Shown: positions 6,571-12,442, counted from the stretch's first letter. The stretch is 12,442 bases of DNA from JBAYVY01 sp041674345 (GCA_041674345.1 JBAYVY010000066.1:1-12442); one strand, 5' to 3'. The notes: generated from the letters alone by a model not told the origin. Numbers and translations are program-made.

Positions 6571-7231
6571 GTCGGATGCTTTCGGGATCGGATCAACGCG
6601 CACCGAATCGGCGGCGAAGAATGAGGGGATCGGTCATGAACAATGCGATCGCGCAACGACCGCGCGAACAAATGGAGATTGCGATTTTGAAATGGGGAAT
6701 CACATCGCCGGCGGAGCGCGAAGGAAGATGATGGCTCGACCCGGCGGCGGCGGGGGAGCCGATCCGCGGCGGGTGACGACCGACTGCGCGAAAGATTGAT
6801 TCGGAGTCGGCGAACCGGCCTGCGCCAGCGCCGCCGAGCAGAGCGGGTTCACCAGCGGGCGTCGATGGAAAGGGTCCGTTTCGCAGCCGCCGTTCCAGCG
6901 GGACCATGTGGAGACGAACAGCCGGCTTGCTTCGCTCGTCCCGGCCCGCCAGGTCAGAGGTGTCGATGACCAGGGGCGGATAGCATTTCCGGCAACACTT
7001 CCGGGGGTGCTGCCGGGGGCGTTTCCGGGGGCGGTGAGGCAGAAGCCGATCAGCATCACCGGCAACAGACCTGCGGCGATGCAGCGTCGGCGAGCGACCA
7101 AGATGGAACGGCTGAAGGACTTCATGCGGCCGGTGGCTCCGGTTCAACCGCGAACAAAGCGGGAACGTCACATCATAACATGCGGTCGGACTTGAGTTGC
7201 CTGTCGTGGGCGCTTCGGGGAAACTGTGGGG
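6571..7231. other. Low-gene stretch between the small membrane protein and the barrel protein
   Basis: Only one doubtful gene (7125-6700, minus strand) lies here. Three TTCCGGGGG-type units cluster at 6999-7034. No tRNA, rRNA or recognisable RNA element is visible. The remaining bases up to 7231 should hold the promoter of the barrel gene, but I see no convincing -35/-10 pair. Confidence 0.5.
6700..7125 (-). CDS. Hypothetical secreted or membrane-anchored protein, doubtful
   Basis: The ATG at 7125 opens a 141-residue frame with a good signal-peptide or signal-anchor start: MKSFSRSILVARRRC, then a hydrophobic run to about residue 31 ending LIGFCLTAP. It continues with GNAPGSTPGSVAGN, encoded by the cluster of TTCCGGGGG repeats, and a Ser/Pro-rich body without known motifs. 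The ribosome site is weak (GGAG, about 12 bases away). A second minus-strand frame over the same bases also looks protein-like after the repeat cluster (LVIDTSDLAGRDERSKPAV). The true product may therefore be a shifted hybrid of the two, which would make this a pseudogene. I do not recognise a family. Confidence 0.4.
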   Translation of the reverse strand: MKSFSRSILVARRRCIAAGLLPVMLIGFCLTAPGNAPGSTPGSVAGNAIRPWSSTPLTWRAGTSEASRLFVSTWSRWNGGCETDPFHRRPLVNPLCSAALAQAGSPTPNQSFAQSVVTRRGSAPPPPPGRAIIFLRAPPAM

Positions 7232-8185
7232 ATGAAAACCATTCTTGTTGTTGTCGTGATGGGATTGCTGATCGGTTCGACGGCCAGGGCGCAGACGGAT
7301 GCGACGCTGTGGGTCACGCCGTGGCTTGAAAACTCACACGCGGATGTGTCGGGGCAGGCGATGATTTTCAACCAGGGGCACACCGATGCGAACGGCAAGT
7401 TCGGACTGGGCATTTATCAGTCGCAGGGCCGCGCCCGCATCGACCCGGCCAATGCGGACAGCCCGGTGTTCGGTTACGACGTGACGTACCTGGACATCGA
7501 CTCGAACGACCCGCGGTTGCCGGAGCGGCTGACCAATCAACGACTGGCGGCGGGGGCGCATCTGGGCGAGCTGGACAAGTGGAACTTCGCGCTGGTCGGC
7601 GGAATCGGATTCGCCAGTTCCAATGCGTATCACGACGGGCAGGCGTGGTACGGCTTCGGCACGCTGATCGCAACCTACGATGACAGCCCGACGACAAGCT
7701 GGACGGTGGCGTTGAACTACGACGGCAATCGTTCGGTGCTGCCGGACATTCCGCTGCCGGGGGTCGCGTGGACGAACCGGACGAATCCGAAGCTGACGTA
7801 TTCGCTGGGGATTCCGTCGTCGTGGGTTTTCTGGAAGCCGTGCGAGCAGTTCACGCTGGCGGCCAATTACGCGATTCCGTACACGGTGAACCTGACGGCG
7901 ACGGTGCCGATCGTGAAGGAAGTGCGGCTGTACGCGGGTTTTTACAATTCGCTCCAGGCGTTTCACCCGGACGATTCACGCGGCGGGGACCGAATCTTTT
8001 TCCAGCAGCGGCGGGCGGAGGCGGGTGTGACGTGGGTTCCCTGTGAAAACTTTGATCTGACGGTGGCGGGCGGGTGGGCGTTCGATCAGCATTTTTCGCG
8101 GGGGTATCAGACGTTGAATCCGCACGACCAGTTTGACGTGAGTGATGAGCCGTACCTGCGGGTGAAGTTGAACTTCACGTTTTGA
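7232..8185 (+). CDS. Outer-membrane beta-barrel-like protein, unknown function
   Basis: A 317-residue exported protein. A clear signal peptide (MKTILVVVVMGLLIGSTARA, cleaved before Gln-Thr) precedes a chain of alternating polar/hydrophobic strands rich in Trp, Tyr and Gly. The last strand ends YLRVKLNFTF, with the terminal Phe typical of proteins inserted by the Bam machinery. This fits a porin-like or surface barrel of an outer membrane, but I cannot name a family. A GTG two codons earlier (7226) is an alternative start with GGGG five bases before it. The gene is followed by a long inverted-repeat element and a convergent nuclease gene, so it is probably transcribed alone. Confidence 0.75.
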   Translation: MKTILVVVVMGLLIGSTARAQTDATLWVTPWLENSHADVSGQAMIFNQGHTDANGKFGLGIYQSQGRARIDPANADSPVFGYDVTYLDIDSNDPRLPERLTNQRLAAGAHLGELDKWNFALVGGIGFASSNAYHDGQAWYGFGTLIATYDDSPTTSWTVALNYDGNRSVLPDIPLPGVAWTNRTNPKLTYSLGIPSSWVFWKPCEQFTLAANYAIPYTVNLTATVPIVKEVRLYAGFYNSLQAFHPDDSRGGDRIFFQQRRAEAGVTWVPCENFDLTVAGGWAFDQHFSRGYQTLNPHDQFDVSDEPYLRVKLNFTF

Positions 8186-8197
8186 GAATTAAAGAAG

Positions 8198-8362
8198 TTT
8201 CACCACAGCGGGCCACAGAGAATCACAGAGAATGAAAACAGGAAATCAAAAAAGCAAAACAGCAGAACATTGCCCGGCAACTCCGACATGTTGTGCTTTT
8301 CCGCTGTTCTGATGTTTTGCTTTTTCTTCCTCTGTGGCTCTCTGTGGCCCTCTGTGGTTAAA
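8198..8362. repeat. Long inverted-repeat element, copy B (MITE-like)
   Basis: Imperfect arms at each end carry the CCACAG...GGCCACAGAG pattern. Inner arms carry AAATCAAAAAAGCAAAAC (left) and CTGTTCTGATGTTTTGC (right). The left inner segment differs from copy A (1707-1859) by about one base in 28. Loop about 8272-8300. It fills the gap between two convergent genes, and its right edge supplies the stop codon of the NYN protein gene. Confidence 0.8.
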
Positions 8363-9008
8363 TCTTTTCTTCTCCGTCGGTGAAGCCGAACTCGCGGAGC
8401 CAGTAGTCGATTTCGGATTCGCCGGGCCTGGGACCACCGGAAGTTGAGGGAATGTCATTGGATGGGGGAACCCGGGGCGGCGCTATCGCTCTGCCCCGGC
8501 TTGGAGGGATGTCGGGTTCATGTTCAGGTTCAGATTCCGGGGGCGGGGGCGCGTCGGGATCGAGTTGGAATTGTTCGAGCCAGTAGTCGGGGTTGGGGAC
8601 GACGGTGGGTTTGGCGTCGTGGTCGGCGTCGCGTTTGGACGGCGTGACGAGCAGATGGAGGAATGCTTCGCTGGTCATGGATCGTGCGCGGCGTCGGCGG
8701 GCGGCGGTCATCAGACGACGGTCGTTGCTGACGACGATGAGCCGGCGAGGCGAATGGTCGGCGTCGATCAGTTGTTCGATGACGGTGTCGGCGTCGGAGG
8801 CGTGGCCGGAGTATCGCAGTTCGACCGGGCCGGTGTATTCGATGTCCAATGGCTTGGGCGCGCCGTCGCAGACGACGACGCATCGCTGATGCGCGAAGCG
8901 GCTGGATTCGAGGGCGAGACACAAATGGGCGGGGCAATGGATCGCGCACCAGTCCGGCAGCACGTGCGTGCAGTGCAGGACGTTGTATGCGTCGATGATG
9001 AGTGCCAT
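8358..9008 (-). CDS. NYN-domain (YacP/Rae1-like) probable ribonuclease
   Basis: A 216-residue protein with a PIN-like NYN fold: ALIIDAYNVL (Asp6), VVVCDGAP (Asp48), SGHASDADTVIEQLI (Asp72/74) and IVVSNDRRLM (Asp96). These acidic residues would bind the catalytic metal. Family members such as YacP/Rae1 cut mRNA in the cytoplasm, sometimes on the ribosome. After about residue 125 the protein leaves the fold. It carries DYWLEQF (141-147) and DYWLREF (201-207), two copies of one short motif separated by a Pro/Glu-rich linker. The linker includes SRGRAIAPPRV, encoded by the 37-bp repeat. The stop codon comes from an intergenic repeat element. It lies 75 bp after the isomerase on the same strand and may share its transcript. 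Confidence 0.82.
   Translation of the reverse strand: MALIIDAYNVLHCTHVLPDWCAIHCPAHLCLALESSRFAHQRCVVVCDGAPKPLDIEYTGPVELRYSGHASDADTVIEQLIDADHSPRRLIVVSNDRRLMTAARRRRARSMTSEAFLHLLVTPSKRDADHDAKPTVVPNPDYWLEQFQLDPDAPPPPESEPEHEPDIPPSRGRAIAPPRVPPSNDIPSTSGGPRPGESEIDYWLREFGFTDGEEKI
8468..8504. repeat. 37-bp palindromic repeat, copy 2, inside the NYN gene
   Basis: Identical to 4535-4571. It is read in a different frame here, giving the peptide SRGRAIAPPRV in the linker. The 12-mer TTCCGGGGGCGG follows 30 bp further on (8535-8546), echoing the pairing seen at copy 1. Confidence 0.85.
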
Positions 9009-9026
9009 GCGGAATTTCCGATTTCG

Positions 9027-9082
9027 GATTTTCGATTTGAGGAGGCGGAGCCGGTGTCGTGAAAAATCGACAATCGAAAATC
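9027..9082. repeat. Inverted repeat between isomerase and NYN genes
   Basis: GATTTTCGATT (9027-9037) and AATCGAAAATC (9072-9082) are exact 11-bp complements around 34 nt. The spacer between the two genes is built largely of AAATCG-type units, another AT-rich repeat style unlike the coding sequence. It could form a stem in the transcript between the two cistrons. Confidence 0.55.
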
Positions 9083-9083
9083 A

Positions 9084-9872
9084 TCAATCGCCACGTGCCG
9101 CGGCGATTTGTTCGCGAAGGAGGGCCAGGGCGTTGGGGGCGTCGGTTTCGATGTCGTGGGGGAACTTGCATTCCAAGCTGAGCAAGCCGGTGTAGCCGGC
9201 GGCGAAGAGGCCTCTGAGGAACGGGGTGAAGTCGTCGCCGTCGATGCCGGGACAGGTGCGTTCGCGTTTTTCCGCCAGGTGCACGTGACGGATGATCTGG
9301 CCGTATTGGCGGCAATCTTCCGGGGGTTCGCCGTTGCGGAGCATATGGAAGAAGTCGGCCAGGAGTTGAACATGGGGATGATCGGCGAGGCGGGCGACTT
9401 CGGCTCCCTGTGCGACGGTGTTGATGAGATTGCCCTCGGAAAGCTGGAGCGGTTCGATGACGATGATGACGTTGTGATCGGCGGCGAGGGGGCCGATGCG
9501 GCGGAGAACATCGACGAATTGATCGAGGGCTTTGGCTTGGTCGAAACCATCGGGGACGCGGCGGGAGACGCCGGAGCCGAAGACGACGCGATGGATGCCG
9601 ACCTGGTGGGCGCGGCGGAAAGCGACGGCGGCATAGCGTTCGATGGCGGCGAGATCGACATCGGGTCCGGTGGATTTGAGTGTGCCGGGGAGAAAGGCGT
9701 TGGCGGCGGGAATGGGCAGCGGGGAGGACTCGGCCTTGGCGAGATTCGGGGCGAAGGCGTCGTCGGATTCGAGGGGTTTGAGGAAGGATTGGACGTTTTC
9801 CTCGATGTAGTCGAAGCCGAGTTTTTGGGCGAGGGGCGCCTGATCGACGGAACCGCAGTTGCCGATTTTCAT
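9084..9872 (-). CDS. Sugar phosphate isomerase/epimerase, TIM-barrel (hydroxypyruvate-isomerase-like)
   Basis: A 262-residue protein of the xylose isomerase-like TIM-barrel family. It starts MKIGNCGSVDQAPLAQKLGF, typical of a first barrel strand and helix. It places metal-ligand candidates on later strands: Glu140 in IVIEPLQ, Asp173 and His176 in LLADFFHM, His198 in IRHVHLAE and Glu234 in LSLECKF. The family interconverts keto and aldo sugars or related acids; the substrate is not predictable. The start codon overlaps the purE stop (ATGA, 9872-9869), so translation is probably coupled. The same frame stays open upstream through purE, but that extension is only a shadow; the true start is the Met at 9872, preceded by AGGA. 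Confidence 0.88.
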   Translation of the reverse strand: MKIGNCGSVDQAPLAQKLGFDYIEENVQSFLKPLESDDAFAPNLAKAESSPLPIPAANAFLPGTLKSTGPDVDLAAIERYAAVAFRRAHQVGIHRVVFGSGVSRRVPDGFDQAKALDQFVDVLRRIGPLAADHNVIIVIEPLQLSEGNLINTVAQGAEVARLADHPHVQLLADFFHMLRNGEPPEDCRQYGQIIRHVHLAEKRERTCPGIDGDDFTPFLRGLFAAGYTGLLSLECKFPHDIETDAPNALALLREQIAAARGD

Positions 9873-10390
9873 TGGAGCTTTTCCTGGAGTTTGGCGTCTT
9901 TGGCCAGAACCTGTTCGGATTGGGCGATGCGCCAATCGGCGATGCGTTTGGCCAGGGCGGGGTCGGAGAGGGCGATGATTTGCGAGGCGAGCACGGCGGC
10001 GTTTTTCGCGCCGGCGCCCCCGGAGCCGACGCCGACGGTGGCGACGGGGATGCCGGGCGGCATCTGCACGGTCGATAGCAGGGCGTCCAACCCGTCGCCG
10101 ATCCCCCCCGGCATGGGTACGCCGATGACCGGGCGCGTGGTGTGCGCGGCGACGACACCGGCCAGATGCGCGGCCAGGCCCGCGGCGCAGATGAAGCATT
10201 TGACGTTCCGACGCTCGGCATCGGCGACCAGATCAAGCACCCGTGCGGGGGTGCGATGCGCGGAAGCGACATGGATTTCGTGGGGAATTTTCAGTTCATC
10301 AAGCAGGGCGTGGCACTTGCTCATGGTGTCGAAATCGCTGTCGGAACCCATGAGGACCAGAACGTCGATGGATGGGGCGGTGGGGGGCAT
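9869..10390 (-). CDS. purE: N5-carboxyaminoimidazole ribonucleotide mutase PurE
   Basis: A 173-residue cytoplasmic enzyme of purine synthesis that converts N5-CAIR to CAIR (class I) within the inosinate pathway. Signatures are GSDSD (15-19), SAHRTP with the catalytic His45 (43-48), the AGLAAHLAGV strand, and GVGSGGAGAKNAAVLASQI (120-138). Length and motif order are normal. AAGGAG lies about 8 bases before the ATG. No purK is nearby; the next gene is a TIM-barrel isomerase overlapping by 4 nt, an unusual partner. The promoter region overlaps a tandem/inverted repeat (10429-10542). Confidence 0.95.
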   Translation of the reverse strand: MPPTAPSIDVLVLMGSDSDFDTMSKCHALLDELKIPHEIHVASAHRTPARVLDLVADAERRNVKCFICAAGLAAHLAGVVAAHTTRPVIGVPMPGGIGDGLDALLSTVQMPPGIPVATVGVGSGGAGAKNAAVLASQIIALSDPALAKRIADWRIAQSEQVLAKDAKLQEKLQ

Positions 10391-10416
10391 GGGGTTGCTC
10401 CTTGGTTGCTGTGGCG

Positions 10417-10444
10417 ATGATACAGGATTTGGTGATTGGGTGAA
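10417..10444 (-). promoter_or_regulatory. Possible promoter for the purE operon
   Basis: On the minus strand TTCACC (10444-10439) and TATCAT (10422-10417) are 16 bp apart, with four and five consensus bases. The -35 lies inside the ATTGGGTGA repeat arm, so the repeat may supply promoter sequence. Expected leader about 20 nt. Confidence 0.4.
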
Positions 10445-10542
10445 GTGGTGATTGGGTGAAGTGAAGGCGTGGAGGCAACCCGATCGGCGGCGCGACGTGG
10501 ATGATGGATTACATCACCCAATCCACCATCACCCAATCCAAC
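10429..10542. repeat. Tandem and inverted ATTGGGTGA repeat between purE and the anti-sigma-like gene
   Basis: The left arm (10429-10461) holds two tandem copies of a 16-mer, TGGTGATTGGGTGAAG. The right arm (about 10511-10542) holds two complementary copies as ATCACCCAATCCACC units, so both arms can pair with small gaps around about 50 nt. The element fills the space between the stop at 10544 and the purE promoter. Confidence 0.8.
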
Positions 10543-10543
10543 T

Positions 10544-11539
10544 TCAATGCACCAGGAAGGAATCGTCTTCGCCGGCGGGGGTTTCGTTGCCGGTGTATTG
10601 GGTTTTGTCTTTGGCCTGCCAGATGTTGTCCTGTCCGTTGATGACCGGCAGTTGGAGCCAGGCGACGTTGCCGTCGGTGGTCAGCACGTTTTGCCCGCCG
10701 AGGGATTGGTGGTTGGCGCTGTTGGCGTCATCGGGGACGCCCTGGAGTCGCCGGCCGCTGGTGAACAGGGGGTTTTTGTCAGCGAGGACGGCGATGTTGT
10801 TTTTGCCGCCCCAGACCGGCCGGTGGTCGGTGAACATGTTCTGGTTGGAGAACTGGATGCAACGTGCGTCGGGCCAGTCGCGCATCTGAACGGTGATGCG
10901 AACCGATCCGGTGTTTCCGGGACAGACGAAGCGGGCCGGCTGGACGTAGCCGTTGCGGATCAGCAGAAAAACGTGCGCGGAATTGGACTGTGTGGAGCCA
11001 TCGTCGTTGAAGCTGTTGATGTGCCACCACGGATCGCCGGATCGGGTTTTGAGGGTGGGCAGTTGGTTATTGAATTGCTGTGCGTACTGGCCGAAGCCCA
11101 TGCCCGCGGCGGCGAGATTGGACTGGCACGCGGCCTGCCTCGACTGCGCACGCTGATGCGAGAGAACCGGAAAGGCGAGCGACACGCTGATGAGAATCAT
11201 CGCCGCGACGGTCATCAGATCGGACCATCGCATCCCGCCCCCGCCCCCGGAAGTCAAACCATATGTGCCGGTGGCGTGCTGCGAAGCGCGCTCACGTTTG
11301 CGCATGTCAGCGATGCGCTGGAGGGTGCGCTCAACCAGCAGGTCGCCGGGGCGTTCGTCGGGCAGATGATCCAGCACACTCATCAACGCCAACACCTTCG
11401 CCGCGCGGGATTGCAATTCCGCGGACAATTCCGGGGGCAACTCCGGGGGCAGCCGGTCGATTTCAAAACCATGATCCACCAGCAGGTCGAGTACCTGCTG
11501 GTCGGCGGGGCAAAGGATGTGATCGTGCGAGTCGGTCAT
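10544..11539 (-). CDS. Anti-sigma-like protein with C-terminal pseudopilin/DUF1559-like domain
   Basis: A 331-residue single-pass membrane protein. Residues 1-85 form a helical cytoplasmic segment (ADQQVLDLLVDHGFEIDRL... LLVERTLQRIADMRKRE) with no HxxxCxxC zinc motif. A Gly-rich linker (about 97-102) leads to one TM helix (about 109-125). This TM segment continues into HQRAQSRQAACQSNLAAAGM, the style of the helix after a type II pseudopilin TM. The C-terminal part ends with NHQSLGGQNVLTTDGNVAWL, close to the H-x9-DG motif of DUF1559 proteins but with two extra residues. It starts 46 bp after the ECF sigma gene. I infer that it binds and restrains that sigma factor and senses the envelope through the C-terminal domain; the anti-sigma role rests on position and topology. 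Confidence 0.75.
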   Translation of the reverse strand: MTDSHDHILCPADQQVLDLLVDHGFEIDRLPPELPPELSAELQSRAAKVLALMSVLDHLPDERPGDLLVERTLQRIADMRKRERASQHATGTYGLTSGGGGGMRWSDLMTVAAMILISVSLAFPVLSHQRAQSRQAACQSNLAAAGMGFGQYAQQFNNQLPTLKTRSGDPWWHINSFNDDGSTQSNSAHVFLLIRNGYVQPARFVCPGNTGSVRITVQMRDWPDARCIQFSNQNMFTDHRPVWGGKNNIAVLADKNPLFTSGRRLQGVPDDANSANHQSLGGQNVLTTDGNVAWLQLPVINGQDNIWQAKDKTQYTGNETPAGEDDSFLVH

Positions 11540-11585
11540 GGTATTGGTTCGGTTCGTGAGCGGAAGATGGTCACTTCTTTCAATA

Positions 11586-12233
11586 CTACGAATTTTCAGG
11601 CGAGGGGTTCGCTAATTTCCATCGTTCGGCGAAATTCGCCACCGCCGCGTGTAATCGACTTTTAACCGTGCCGAGGGGAACGCCCAACACCTCGGCGATT
11701 TCCTGATAGCTGAACTTTTCAAAGTACGACAACAAAAGGATTTGCCGCAGGTGATCGGGCATGGCGTCGATGGACTGACGCACGCGGGCGGTCAGTTCGG
11801 ATTGTTCAAGGGCCTGGTCGGGCATGGGCAGGTCGGCCTGCATGAAGTCGAGAAAGGACGGTTCATCGCCGCCCCCCGAAGCGACGCTCCCGGAATTGCC
11901 CACCGGGGCCGATAAAGTCGTGGTGGGCCGGCGTGCCTGTCGTCGCAGGTAATCGCGCGCCTTGTTCGAGGCGATCGTGAAAAGCCAGGGCTTGAACCGA
12001 CGATCAATGTCGAACGTATCGGCGGACAGGTGAACCTGTAAAAACGCTTCCTGAAACACGTCATCGGCGGCGGCGCGGCTCCCGGTGAAGCGGATCAGAA
12101 AATGGAACAATTCGTGCTGATATCGACGGACCAGCGCGTCGAAAGCCGCGCCATCGCCCGCACGGTAACGGTCGAGCAGTTGCTCGTCGGTGATCGACGG
12201 CTTGCTGTCATGTCGCGGCAAACTGTCAGCCAT
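11586..12233 (-). CDS. ECF-type RNA polymerase sigma factor
   Basis: A 215-residue extracytoplasmic-function sigma factor. Region 2 spans about residues 27-99 (FDALVRRYQHELFHFLIRF, then AADDVFQEAFLQVH and the -10-recognition helix RFKPWLFTIASNKARDYLRR). Region 4 spans about 152-205 (MPDHLRQILLLSYFEKFSYQEIAEVLGV, then PLGTVKSRLHAAV, a helix-turn-helix for the -35). A linker of about 50 residues joins them. I chose ATG at 12233: the frame is open for 59 codons further, but a TATAAT box lies inside that stretch and the added residues do not resemble a sigma factor. The next gene encodes its probable anti-sigma partner. Confidence 0.93.
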   Translation of the reverse strand: MADSLPRHDSKPSITDEQLLDRYRAGDGAAFDALVRRYQHELFHFLIRFTGSRAAADDVFQEAFLQVHLSADTFDIDRRFKPWLFTIASNKARDYLRRQARRPTTTLSAPVGNSGSVASGGGDEPSFLDFMQADLPMPDQALEQSELTARVRQSIDAMPDHLRQILLLSYFEKFSYQEIAEVLGVPLGTVKSRLHAAVANFAERWKLANPSPENS

Positions 12234-12238
12234 CGGCA

Positions 12239-12267
12239 AATCGTTCCGCAAAAGTGGAGGAACGATT
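12239..12267. promoter_or_regulatory. 9-bp inverted repeat overlapping the sigma gene's -10 box
   Basis: AATCGTTCC (12239-12247) and GGAACGATT (12259-12267) are exact complements with an 11-bp spacer. One arm overlaps the TATAAT box; the other ends five bases before the ATG. It fits an operator or a leader hairpin. Confidence 0.55.
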
Positions 12268-12293
12268 ATACGCGAAGGATGGTAGGGGATGCG
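12265..12293 (-). promoter_or_regulatory. Promoter of the ECF sigma gene (-10 TATAAT)
   Basis: A perfect TATAAT lies on the minus strand at 12270-12265, about 31 bp before the ATG. The -35 position is poor (CGCATC at 17-bp spacing), so an activator or a non-standard -35 is possible. Confidence 0.45.
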
Positions 12294-12408
12294 GTGTAGG
12301 GTATGGGGTATGGGAAAGAACGGGTGCATGACAGTTTTCGCGGGGGGATAGCCGACAAGATGTAGTGGTGGGTCGCCCCGGACGGCGATCCGACGGCAGC
12401 CAACGAGC

Positions 12409-12415
12409 AAGGAGG
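12409..12415 (+). promoter_or_regulatory. Strong ribosome binding site AAGGAGG
   Basis: A full Shine-Dalgarno AAGGAGG with a 7-nt spacer before the ATG at 12423. It is the best ribosome site in the window and fixes the start of the last gene. Confidence 0.8.
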
Positions 12416-12422
12416 TTCCATC

Positions 12423-12442
12423 ATGGCGGCACGGACGACACG
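12423..12442 (+). CDS. Start of a gene running off the window, product unknown
   Basis: ATG at 12423 follows an ideal ribosome site and opens the frame MAARTT, cut by the window edge. It is divergent from the sigma gene, with about 190 bp between them. Six residues say nothing about function; the strong ribosome site suggests a well-translated product. Confidence 0.65.

Noticed and set aside
9873..10199. Upstream extension of the isomerase reading frame
   Set aside because: It overlaps purE in another frame and is Arg-rich; the Met at 9872 starts a typical TIM barrel.
8530..10272. Long minus-strand Arg/Pro-rich open frame (580 residues)
   Set aside because: Same strand but shifted relative to three recognised genes; arginine- and proline-rich shadow.
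9108..10451. Long plus-strand open frame (447 residues) opposite purE and the isomerase
   Set aside because: Antisense to two genes with firm motifs; no domain of its own and biased composition.
12234..12410. N-terminal extension of the sigma factor from an upstream start
   Set aside because: The stretch contains the TATAAT promoter box and encodes Pro/His-rich residues unlike any sigma factor.

Overview
The window is GC-rich and dense in genes. Its content suggests a planctomycete-type bacterium (Planctomycetota, perhaps class Phycisphaerae). The pointers are a sulfatase relic, an ECF sigma factor next to an anti-sigma-like protein that carries a pseudopilin-like (DUF1559-style) domain, a CHASE2 adenylate cyclase, and GC-rich extragenic palindromes. 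The taxonomy is inferred from gene style; no rRNA or marker tree supports it.

Layout. Positions 1-630 (+) hold the 3' end of a THUMP/RlmL-type RNA methyltransferase. Next come a perfect 24-bp hairpin (699-749), a minus-strand zinc-ribbon relic that looks like a transposase N-terminus, and a sulfatase whose catalytic 5' half is missing (941-1645, +). A long inverted-repeat element separates it from a convergent minus-strand pair: TatA (5332-5015) followed after 34 bp by a large CHASE2-adenylate/guanylate cyclase (4980-1969). A heptamer tandem array lies between the divergent promoters of tatA and a CPBP (CAAX-like) membrane protease (5613-6374, +). Then come a one-TM small protein (6570-6394, -), a doubtful secreted protein (7125-6700, -) and an outer-membrane beta-barrel-like protein (7232-8185, +). 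A second copy of the long inverted-repeat element follows. After it is a minus-strand cluster transcribed in the order purE, TIM-barrel isomerase (4-nt ATGA overlap), NYN/YacP-like nuclease. Further on are the ECF sigma factor (12233-11586, -) and the anti-sigma/pseudopilin-like protein (11539-10544, -). A new plus-strand gene with a strong ribosome site starts at 12423.

How the genes fit together. Three likely transcription units stand out: tatA-cyclase, purE-isomerase-NYN, and sigma-anti-sigma. The last is a probable envelope-to-promoter signalling pair. The rest is a mix of housekeeping and envelope genes, with no obvious defence or biosynthetic cluster.

The most unusual layer is the repeats. 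The 12-mer TTCCGGGGGCGG occurs seven times, mostly in protein linkers. A 37-bp palindromic repeat sits inside two genes in two different reading frames. Two related ~155-165-bp inverted repeats each lie between convergent genes. Together they suggest several families of small dispersed elements, some tolerated inside coding sequence.
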